A stretch of DNA of 5,296 bases. It comes from UBA7236 sp036734545 (GTDB lineage: Bacteria; Bacteroidota; Bacteroidia; Chitinophagales; BACL12). The stretch lies in contig DAIMYJ010000146.1 of NCBI GenBank assembly GCA_036734545.1, positions 1 to 5,296 on the forward strand, read 5' to 3'. How positions within the stretch are numbered: the first letter of the stretch is position 1; every line of letters starts with the position of its first letter. The translations under genes and the position numbers were made by a program. Below, in pieces: positions 1 to 5,296 of the stretch. The notes under the pieces were generated by a model. The model made no database searches, had not been told where the DNA came from, and worked only from the letters and a program-made list of their open reading frames with translations.

Positions 1-77
1 CCGAAGGCAGGTGCTGCATTCATGATTAATTAAACCCATATATACGTCAAACGATCAATGCCACATTGCGCCGATCT

Positions 78-2627
78 TTAAAAGAAGGTGTAGCGCATGG
101 TGAGGCCGTAGGTCCTGGGATCACCCAGTGCTCCCGCGTACTGACCTGAGTTACCTGCACCCGGCAGCAGCATCTCAAAGTATTCGGCATCCGCAACGTT
201 CCTTGCCCAAGCAAAGAGTGAGATGCCTTTGGTTGCTCTAAAACCAACACGTGGATTAAGCAATGAATACCCTTCAATGCGGAGATATTCAGAAGGTGTC
301 GGGCTGCTGGAAAAGTCTGAACGGAAGAACACATCCACACCTACGAAAAATTCACCTGACTGGCCGATGCAATTGGCCGGTGTAAAGTATTCAGCGCCCA
401 CAGAGCCGGCCCATTTAGAGATACCCGGTAATTCTTCTCCGGAAATATCTTTATTGGGATTTTCGCCGCCTGTTTCTTCCAGTGGCACAGGCGCATTGGT
501 GAATTTCATATAAATACCGTTGGTATAGCTGACAGATGAATTGAACTGCAGGTGTTCAGAACGGTGACTGGCTTCAATTTCAGCACCATTCACACGCACA
601 CGCTCAGCATTGGCCAAATAACCGCGGTTCACACCCAGGTCAGACACCTGCACGTTCGTTTGATAGTTGCTGATCTCTGTGTTGAATACGGTCAGGTTCA
701 GGATGGTGTTCCTGAAAGGTTCAGATTTAATACCGAGTTCTACATGGTTCACCTGTTCAGGTTTCACCACAGCGAGATCCACCAGCGGTTCGCCATCCTG
801 GGTTGGAAGTCCGCCGAGGTTCAAACCCACCGGCTTAAAGCCAAGTGCATAAGTGGCGAAACCTCTCCAGTTATCAGCGATGGAATAACCCACCGTGAAC
901 TGACCTGAGAAATTAATATCATCAATATTGGCGGTAAAGGCTTGATCGGTATACACTCTGTCCAGCAATGCCAGCAGATCCGGATCCTCCGTGTCAAGGC
1001 CACCATATGTTTCACGGCGGAAATCCACCTCTTTTTGATCATAATTGACCCTCAAACCGGGGAGTATGCTCAGTCGTTCGGTTACTTTCCAATCGATCTG
1101 TCCGAACAAAGCACCACTGAAATTCCTGAAGCGCGGATATGTTCTGATGCCAAAACCATCGAATAATCCGGGAGTTGCCCAAAGATCACTGGTAGTGCTT
1201 TGTACAAAACGCCACTGATCCTCTCCAGATTCCTCTACGTGTGCACTGTCGGGATCTAATTTCTGATAGAAAGCAAATACACCGATCACCCCGCTGATGC
1301 GTTCTGAAATATCGCCGGCATAACGGAACTCCTGAGAGTATTGCTCATGAATAGACGGCGCTTCTGATTTAGCTAATGCTTGCAGTCCGGTAAAGTCGCG
1401 GTCATTGGAAGGACCCCATATCCAGGTACGCCATGCTGTAGTGGAGGTGAAGGTGCCGTTGCCGATCTTCACATCCGTATTCAGTGACACACCACCCATG
1501 TCCTGATCTGAGCGCCACGGTGTATCGTGATCAATGATGCGCTCAAATGGATCTGTAGTAGGCAGTGTATAGCCCAGGTCAGCAATGATGCTGTCGAACT
1601 GTCGGTAGCCGGCACGCAAAGTAGGCGCAACACCGGCGATCACCTGTGCATAGCCATTCGGGCGCTGACGGTTGTAATCACCGATCAACAGCATGCTTGT
1701 TCTTTCATTGGGTTCAAAGAGCAACTGTCCGCGCACACCCTGATTGTTCAAGGTATTCACGTCTTGATCGGTAACAACGTTATATAATGTTCCATCGCGA
1801 TGTGTTCCGCTAAAGGACAATCGTCCTGCCAGTTTATTCTTAACGATGGGACCGGAGATCGATCCTTTTGTTTGAATGAAACCATAATTACCAAAACTTT
1901 GCTCGAAAACACCTGAAGTGGTATAGGTAGGTTTACGGCTGGTGATATTGAAGGTACCGGCGGTAGTATTCTTACCGAACAGTGTCCCCTGCGGACCTCT
2001 CAATACTTCGATCTGCTGAATATCAATAAAATCCAGGGTGGTAGCAGCCGGACGTGCATAATACACGCCATCCACGTAAAAGCCTACACCGGGGTCAATA
2101 CCATCGTTGGTAAGGCCGAAGGTGGATCCCAAACCACGGATGTTCAGCGTTGTGTTACGCGGGTTAGAAGAGTACAGCTGCACGGAAGGCAACATCTCCT
2201 TTACACGGTTAACATTGAATGCCAGCGCATTATCGATCTGTGCGGCGCCGATCACTGAGATCGGGATAGGCACATCCTGCAATTCTTCATTTCTGCGCCT
2301 GGCTGTAACAGTAACCTGCGTGAGCTCAGTACCGGGAATCAATCCAACTTTCAAAAAGTCGTTGTTCAGAATGGTTTGCTCAACCACTTCATACCCGACA
2401 TAAGAAAACTGGATGGTTACCGGGAATCCGCCACTGTAGGGAAGGGTGAACTCTCCATTCTCATTTGTGGTAGCACCTTCCATTACATTTTTAATAATGG
2501 CTGTCGCGCCGATCAACGGATCTCCTGTAATGGCATCCGTCACTTTGCCCTTGATCTCTGTCTGGGCCTGCAGGTACCCGGTGAAGAGCACCAGCATCAG
2601 GAAAGAAAAAACAATTCTCGATTTCAT
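78..2627 (-). CDS. TonB-dependent outer-membrane receptor with N-terminal CarboxypepD_reg-like domain
   Basis: This gene encodes an outer-membrane active transporter that would import a large ligand (such as an iron chelate, cobamide or oligomer) using energy passed on by TonB-ExbBD. Seen: a signal peptide at residues 1-21 (KSR, a hydrophobic core, then LQA before QTE) with no lipobox cysteine; a CarboxypepD_reg-like domain at about 24-95 (GKVTDAITGDPLIGAT, then NENGEF, then FSYVGYE); a TonB-box-like stretch TQVTVTARRR at 103-112; a plug domain at about 113-232 with QDVPIPISV, NIRGLG, FYVDGVYY and EVLRGPQGTLFGKNTTAG; then a beta-barrel ending NVADAEYFE ... TYGLTMRYTFF, with the terminal aromatic residue needed for BAM assembly. 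The start is set by the signal peptide. The plug motifs resemble the siderophore-receptor type common in Proteobacteria rather than SusC, and no SusD gene is adjacent. The reading frame is intact and 849 residues is normal for the family. The substrate cannot be told. A Bacteroidota-type promoter lies about 130 bp upstream. Confidence 0.95.
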   Translation of the reverse strand: MKSRIVFSFLMLVLFTGYLQAQTEIKGKVTDAITGDPLIGATAIIKNVMEGATTNENGEFTLPYSGGFPVTIQFSYVGYEVVEQTILNNDFLKVGLIPGTELTQVTVTARRRNEELQDVPIPISVIGAAQIDNALAFNVNRVKEMLPSVQLYSSNPRNTTLNIRGLGSTFGLTNDGIDPGVGFYVDGVYYARPAATTLDFIDIQQIEVLRGPQGTLFGKNTTAGTFNITSRKPTYTTSGVFEQSFGNYGFIQTKGSISGPIVKNKLAGRLSFSGTHRDGTLYNVVTDQDVNTLNNQGVRGQLLFEPNERTSMLLIGDYNRQRPNGYAQVIAGVAPTLRAGYRQFDSIIADLGYTLPTTDPFERIIDHDTPWRSDQDMGGVSLNTDVKIGNGTFTSTTAWRTWIWGPSNDRDFTGLQALAKSEAPSIHEQYSQEFRYAGDISERISGVIGVFAFYQKLDPDSAHVEESGEDQWRFVQSTTSDLWATPGLFDGFGIRTYPRFRNFSGALFGQIDWKVTERLSILPGLRVNYDQKEVDFRRETYGGLDTEDPDLLALLDRVYTDQAFTANIDDINFSGQFTVGYSIADNWRGFATYALGFKPVGLNLGGLPTQDGEPLVDLAVVKPEQVNHVELGIKSEPFRNTILNLTVFNTEISNYQTNVQVSDLGVNRGYLANAERVRVNGAEIEASHRSEHLQFNSSVSYTNGIYMKFTNAPVPLEETGGENPNKDISGEELPGISKWAGSVGAEYFTPANCIGQSGEFFVGVDVFFRSDFSSSPTPSEYLRIEGYSLLNPRVGFRATKGISLFAWARNVADAEYFEMLLPGAGNSGQYAGALGDPRTYGLTMRYTFF

Positions 2628-2669
2628 CGTTTGGTTTTTAGGATATGGTCATTGGATTATTAGAATTCT

Positions 2670-2694
2670 GCAACACGGATCCATGCACGTTGGC
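2670..2694 (-). promoter_or_regulatory. Possible stem-loop in the receptor mRNA leader
   Basis: Read on the minus strand, the arms GCCAACGTG and CGTGTTGC can pair over eight base pairs, with one bulged C, two G-U pairs and an eight-base loop. It lies in the inferred 5' leader of the receptor mRNA, about 45-65 bases before the start codon. No known riboswitch signature (cobalamin, TPP, SAM) was recognised around it. It may be chance. Confidence 0.2.
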
Positions 2695-2757
2695 AAGCGC
2701 TACTGTTCGCGGATTCACATGTACTACATATTCTATCGTTTTTATAGTATTTAACTG

Positions 2758-2788
2758 CAAAAATAGAACTGTTTTTTATTCTACCAAA
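2758..2788 (-). promoter_or_regulatory. Bacteroidota-type sigma-A promoter of the receptor gene
   Basis: On the minus strand the sequence reads TTTG (2788-2785), a 19-base spacer, then TATTTTTG (2765-2758). This matches the Bacteroidota housekeeping promoter consensus TTTG-N19-TAnnTTTG at every fixed position and at the preferred spacing. Transcription would start a few bases downstream, near 2752, giving a leader of roughly 125 bases before the receptor start codon. No Fur-like or other known operator was recognised beside it. Confidence 0.75.
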
Positions 2789-2900
2789 TCAGTAGACTAT
2801 ATTTTTCTCTCTTTACAACTGTTGTCGTCAGCGGTGTTGAATGTCCATTATGATCAACAGCGTGTACTGTTCTGCACGATATAAATCCGCGTAATTCTTC

Positions 2901-3114
2901 CAATGTCAATAGGGTCAGGCTTTCTCACCATCTCATAATTCACTGTTGGAGAACCACACCCTGCCTCTCGCCGGGAACCCTCCCTTAGGGTAATGGCTGT
3001 AGAGTCAAGGCCACACAATGGATACAGAACGACCGGGGGAAGCGCCTGAACGACAACCGTTTCCTGGGAATCGGATTCAACTGCCTCGCATGCGAATTAC
3101 AGCAAACACATTGA
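2901..3114. other. GC-rich island, possible decayed coding relic or uncharacterised RNA
   Basis: By hand count, 2941-3100 is about 56% G+C, against about 25% at 2761-2820 and about 17% at 3121-3180. On the plus strand, frame 2989-3114 is open for 41 codons without an ATG. It reads GNGCRVKATQWIQ, continues with LNDNRFLGIGFNCLAC, and stops at 3112-3114. The N-x-CR, NRF and GF-x-x-x-C pieces recall the C-terminal end of formylglycine-generating-enzyme/C-type-lectin domains, which end like NCRSAYR...NRxxxxGFRVVC, but the spacing is longer and the upstream RGGSW motif is not in the same frame. A second small ORF starting with ATG (3018-3131, 37 codons) overlaps it in another frame. No tRNA, tmRNA, RNase P or common riboswitch was recognised. 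The resemblance may be chance. Confidence 0.3.
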
Positions 3115-3140
3115 TTATCAATTATATATGAACTTTATAG

Positions 3141-3165
3141 ATATCTTGAAATAATTTTGAGATAT
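3141..3165 (+). promoter_or_regulatory. AT-rich inverted repeat or hairpin upstream of the AlgE-like gene
   Basis: The outer arms ATATCT (3141-3146) and AGATAT (3160-3165) are perfectly complementary. On the plus strand the pairing continues inward through two G-U pairs and three A-T pairs to an 11-bp stem with a TAA loop. The centre (3153) is about 50 bases before the transcription start predicted from the -7 element at 3191-3198, which is where a dimeric activator would bind. It is not a terminator: it has no GC-rich stem and no T run after it. Confidence 0.4.
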
Positions 3166-3190
3166 ATACTACTAATTTGATAGACTTACT

Positions 3191-3198
3191 TATATTTG
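3191..3198 (+). promoter_or_regulatory. Candidate -7 promoter element of the AlgE-like gene
   Basis: TATATTTG matches the Bacteroidota -7 consensus TAnnTTTG exactly. No TTG or TTTG lies 17-23 bases upstream; the nearest are TTTG at 3176-3179 (too close) and 3156-3159 (too far). A start near 3204 would give a leader of about 100 bases to the chosen start codon. A missing -33 box would fit a weak or activator-dependent promoter. A second exact match, TAATTTTG at 3152-3159, falls within the inverted repeat. Confidence 0.45.
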
Positions 3199-3303
3199 CC
3201 CTCGTTTTAGTCTTTTAGCAGTCAACTACCCTCCAAAAAAAAAATTGTATTCATGTATCTGTTATCACCCTCTCACTCATCGGTTATCGGCATTTTTGCC
3301 CTC

Positions 3304-4806
3304 ATGAAACCCATCAGGAACCTCCTGCCGGCATTAATATTACTGAGTAACCTGTCGGTATCGGCCCAGCAGACAGAGGCCCCCCCTAAACCTGCCCGAA
3401 CCACCTATTATGTAGAACCCGGCACCTACGGCACCAAACGGGAAACCGATCCGCCGGCCTACGTGCGCGACTTTTCTGCACTGGGTTTTGAAAAAGGCAG
3501 GGACCTGAACTGGATCAATGTTGGCCTCGACACACGAAACCGTACCGAATACCGCCAGAACGATATCCGCCGCTCTCCTACCTTTAGTGAGGACGTGCCG
3601 GTGCTGTTCAAAAGCCGCGCCTATTTCGGCTTTGAGGAGCGCTTCGGATTTCTGGGCGCAACTGCCGAGTTCCAGGACTCCAGGCGTTATAACAGCCAGT
3701 TTGCGATCGACAATCGCGACTGGAACCCTTTCACTTTCATTCAGGCATATGGCGAACTGAAGTTCAGCAACGTATTGCCGGCCGATGAACTGGGCAATAA
3801 GCGGCCCATCCTGATCCGCGGCGGCCGCATGACCTTTGAGTTCCTCGATCGCAGGCTCATCGGTCTGAACCAATGGCGAAATACGACCAATAACTTCCTG
3901 GGCATGCGGGTATCTGTAGGACAGGACAAGAACGACTGGCAGGTGGACCTGCTGGCCCTGCATCCCATCACCAGGGTGGTCGACAGCTTTGCCGCTACAC
4001 AGGATTTTGATACAGCCCGCACCGACATCTGGTTTCACTCGGCGATCGGCCATTGGCGGAAGTGGTCGCCCTATATCACCATTGAACCGCACTATATGGG
4101 CCTCCGACAGCTGGCCGGTGATGCCAATGGCAATATTGACCGTGCGATCGTAGGGCCCGGTATCAGGTTTACCGGCTGGCTGAACAACAAAACGATCAAT
4201 TACGACTTTGGCGGTATGTGGCAACTCGGTTCCGATAACGGAGAGAAGAAGAATGCGCATATGATCACTGCTGAGATCGGCTATACATTCACTTCGGCAA
4301 AAATGAAACCGCGCTTCAGCCTTTTCTATGGTGAGGCCACCGGGGATGCTGATCCGGATGACGACGTGAACAACCGCTTTGAACGCTTTTACGGATTTGC
4401 CCGCCCATGGTCGGCAGATGATTATATCATCCCTGAGAACGTGATGGCTCCGGCCGTGCGATTCGAGTTCACCGTAGTGAAAGGTGTGCAGGTGGATGGC
4501 GGATATACCTGGTACTGGTTACAGAGTTCGACTGATCGTTTCAACAATCTGCTGGCCGGCAGCAACAACCGCGATAAAACAGGCGAGAGCGGAAATTATA
4601 TCGGCTCGGGCCCGAACTTCCGCATCCGTGCAAAACCCTGGACTTTCGTGGACATGATATTCGGGTATTCCTATTTCATGACCGGCGACTTTGTACAGAA
4701 CATGCAAACGACCGCTAACGGGGAGTTTGCCACCTTCAGCAATTTCTGCTATCTGGAAACGACCGTGAATTTCATCGATCTGATCACTTTCATACACAAA
4801 AAATAA
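3304..4806 (+). CDS. Alginate-export (AlgE-like) family outer-membrane beta-barrel protein
   Basis: This is probably an outer-membrane barrel of the Alginate_exp family, which in Pseudomonas lets alginate leave the cell; in Bacteroidota such proteins often lie outside alginate operons and their substrate is not established. Seen: a signal peptide at residues 1-21 (MKPIRN, a hydrophobic core, SVSA before QQ), a short proline-rich linker, then a barrel from about residue 70 to the end made of alternating aromatic and polar strands. Family-like features are the paired arginines in GGRMTFEFLDRRLIGLNQWRN (173-193), the acidic loop GDADPDDD (347-354) followed by ERFYGFARPW, and a late strand FRIRAKPW. 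The 500 residues fit the family. An in-frame ATG at 3253 would add 17 residues without basic charge ahead of the signal peptide. I prefer 3304 because it gives a classical signal peptide, although the A10 run at 3235-3244 sits well for the earlier start. No alginate synthesis gene is nearby. A generic porin is the main alternative. Confidence 0.8.
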   Translation: MKPIRNLLPALILLSNLSVSAQQTEAPPKPARTTYYVEPGTYGTKRETDPPAYVRDFSALGFEKGRDLNWINVGLDTRNRTEYRQNDIRRSPTFSEDVPVLFKSRAYFGFEERFGFLGATAEFQDSRRYNSQFAIDNRDWNPFTFIQAYGELKFSNVLPADELGNKRPILIRGGRMTFEFLDRRLIGLNQWRNTTNNFLGMRVSVGQDKNDWQVDLLALHPITRVVDSFAATQDFDTARTDIWFHSAIGHWRKWSPYITIEPHYMGLRQLAGDANGNIDRAIVGPGIRFTGWLNNKTINYDFGGMWQLGSDNGEKKNAHMITAEIGYTFTSAKMKPRFSLFYGEATGDADPDDDVNNRFERFYGFARPWSADDYIIPENVMAPAVRFEFTVVKGVQVDGGYTWYWLQSSTDRFNNLLAGSNNRDKTGESGNYIGSGPNFRIRAKPWTFVDMIFGYSYFMTGDFVQNMQTTANGEFATFSNFCYLETTVNFIDLITFIHKK

Positions 4807-4832
4807 AGCGTCAAACGTTAAAGTGGCTGAAC

Positions 4833-4888
4833 TACAGGGAGTAAACAATATAAAATTGTGTACATTTGAATACGCAATTCTCCCTGTA
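4833..4888 (+). promoter_or_regulatory. 9-bp perfect inverted repeat framing the DUF1801 promoter and start codon
   Basis: TACAGGGAG (4833-4841) is the exact reverse complement of CTCCCTGTA (4880-4888), with 38 bases between them. The right arm ends on the A of the ATG start codon. The spacer holds the -7 element TACATTTG and two further small hairpins: ACAAT/ATTGT at 4845-4859 and GAAT/ATTC at 4868-4880. It could be an operator, or in read-through RNA a structure that hides the start codon. Confidence 0.5.
4861..4868 (+). promoter_or_regulatory. Candidate -7 promoter element of the DUF1801 gene
   Basis: TACATTTG matches TAnnTTTG exactly. The position where a -33 TTTG would sit (about 4838-4841) reads GGAG, so the upstream box is missing. 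Transcription would begin near 4873, leaving a very short leader of roughly 15 bases before the ATG. The gap from the AlgE-like gene has no GC-rich stem followed by a T run, so read-through from upstream is also possible. Confidence 0.45.
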
Positions 4889-5271
4889 TGTTCAAACCCA
4901 AAGATGTGGACGAGTATATCTCTGCATTCCCGCAGGAGGTACAGGAGAAGCTGCATCAATTGCGCAGCATTATCCGTAAACAGGCTCCTTTAGCTGATGA
5001 ATTGCTGAGTTACCGCATGCCGGCCTATAAGCAGGATGGCGGCATCCTGGTATATTTTGCAGCGTATAAGCATCACATCGGATTCTATCCTACAGGCTCG
5101 GGGATCGCAGCCTTTGAGAATGATCTTGCGCCATTCAAATACAGCAAGGGCGCCATTCAATTTCCACTCGACAGAAAATTACCCGTACAACTCATCCGCA
5201 GGATCGTGCGATACAGGGCGCTTGAGGTGGCAGAAAAAGCTGCGCAGAAGAAAAGCAACGGGAAAAAATGA
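4888..5271 (+). CDS. DUF1801 / YdhG-like small protein
   Basis: This is a small cytoplasmic protein of the DUF1801 family (YdhG-type, COG5646-like). It has no signal peptide or membrane segment. Seen in order: an N-terminal helical part (VDEYISAFPQEVQEKLHQLR, residues 7-26), then the conserved family blocks DELLSYRMPAYKQDG (37-51), ILVYFAAYKHHIGFYPTG (53-70) and KYSKGAIQFPLDRKLP (84-99), then a C-terminal helix with a lysine-rich tail. The 127 residues match the family's usual size, and the frame is complete. Bacillus subtilis YdhG (Fra) of this family has a frataxin-like fold and has been linked to iron delivery, but whether this protein binds iron is not shown by the sequence. It follows the AlgE-like gene after 81 bp and has its own -7 element. 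Its TGA overlaps an ATG for a possible next gene. Confidence 0.9.
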   Translation: MFKPKDVDEYISAFPQEVQEKLHQLRSIIRKQAPLADELLSYRMPAYKQDGGILVYFAAYKHHIGFYPTGSGIAAFENDLAPFKYSKGAIQFPLDRKLPVQLIRRIVRYRALEVAEKAAQKKSNGKK

Positions 5272-5296
5272 CCGATCCCTCTACATCAGACACCAA
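5268..5296 (+). CDS. Possible start of the next gene (partial, runs off the window)
   Basis: An ATG overlaps the TGA of the DUF1801 gene in the arrangement ATGA and opens a frame reading MTDPSTSDT to the window edge. Such overlaps are common between co-transcribed, translationally coupled genes. Only nine codons are visible, so neither function nor reality of the gene can be settled. Confidence 0.35.

Larger units (their letters stand above)
2628..3303. other. Divergent intergenic region between the receptor and AlgE-like genes
   Basis: This 676-bp region holds no convincing protein gene. From left to right it contains the receptor leader (2628 to about 2752) with a possible hairpin, the receptor promoter (2758-2788, minus), an AT-rich stretch with two short dyads (arms ACAAC/GTTGT at 2815-2825 and AACAG/CTGTT at 2856-2871), a GC-rich island (about 2901-3114), a very AT-rich segment with a hairpin-forming dyad (3141-3165), a -7 element for the rightward gene (3191-3198), and a run of ten A residues (3235-3244). 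It is long for a Bacteroidota divergent spacer, mostly because of the island. Confidence 0.8.

Noticed and set aside
1..33. Edge of a neighbouring gene: either a plus-strand end reading PKAGAAFMIN followed by TAA, or a minus-strand start at 23 reading MNAAPAF
   Set aside because: Both readings are possible and only a few codons are visible, so no gene can be assigned.
56..68. Hairpin CAATG/CATTG just after the receptor stop codon, as a terminator
   Set aside because: The stem is only five base pairs, not GC-rich, and is not followed by a T run on the minus strand.
2856..2871. AACAG-N6-CTGTT dyad as a CRP-type operator
   Set aside because: The arms do not match TGTGA/TCACA, and the site is more than 100 bases from the predicted start; a 5-bp dyad can be chance.
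2645..2884. Plus-strand frame of 79 codons in the receptor leader and promoter region
   Set aside because: AT-rich, no domain or signal peptide, antisense to the receptor promoter; likely chance.
2890..3120. Riboswitch or stable RNA (cobalamin, TPP, SAM, tmRNA, RNase P, tRNA) in the GC-rich island
   Set aside because: Conserved core sequences of these families were looked for on both strands and not found.
3340..4260. Long open frame (306 codons) on the minus strand inside the AlgE-like gene
   Set aside because: It lies wholly antisense to a well-supported barrel gene; its translation has no recognisable domain, and the opening arises from the codon bias of the sense gene.
4519..4959. Minus-strand frame of 146 codons spanning the end of the AlgE-like gene and the start of the DUF1801 gene
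   Set aside because: It overlaps two supported genes on the other strand, has no recognisable domain, and crosses the inferred promoter region.

Overview
The window looks like chromosomal DNA of a Bacteroidota bacterium, most likely a Chitinophagaceae or Sphingobacteriia-type genome of medium GC. The evidence is a TonB-dependent receptor with the N-terminal CarboxypepD_reg-like domain typical of that phylum, promoter elements of the Bacteroidota form TTTG-N19-TAnnTTTG, start codons with AT-rich or A-rich leaders and no clear Shine-Dalgarno sequence, and secreted proteins whose signal peptides end in A-Q. The species cannot be named from this stretch.

Layout. Positions 78-2627 (minus strand) hold a complete 849-residue TonB-dependent outer-membrane receptor. 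Positions 2628-3303 form a 676-bp intergenic region between two divergently transcribed genes. It contains a strong promoter for the receptor gene, a GC-rich island at about 2901-3114 that may be a relic or an uncharacterised RNA, an AT-rich hairpin or dyad, and a candidate promoter for the rightward gene. Positions 3304-4806 (plus) encode a 500-residue outer-membrane beta-barrel protein of the alginate-export (AlgE-like) family. After an 81-bp gap, 4888-5271 (plus) encodes a 127-residue DUF1801/YdhG-like protein with its own -7 element lying inside a 9-bp inverted repeat. Its stop codon overlaps a possible start (ATGA) of a further gene that runs off the right edge.

How the genes relate. The two large genes both encode outer-membrane barrels, share an upstream region, and point away from each other. 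The receptor would take up a large scarce ligand using TonB energy; the AlgE-like protein would be a passive porin or exporter. No SusD partner, no alginate biosynthesis or lyase gene, and no ABC or siderophore gene lies in the window, so the substrates are not known and a functional link is only a possibility. The DUF1801 gene appears to be a separate transcription unit.

I do not see a convincing new multi-gene system here. The most unusual signals are small: the inverted repeat around the DUF1801 promoter and start codon, the dyad placed where an activator would bind upstream of the AlgE-like gene, and the GC-rich island whose plus-strand translation resembles the end of a formylglycine-generating-enzyme/C-type-lectin domain.
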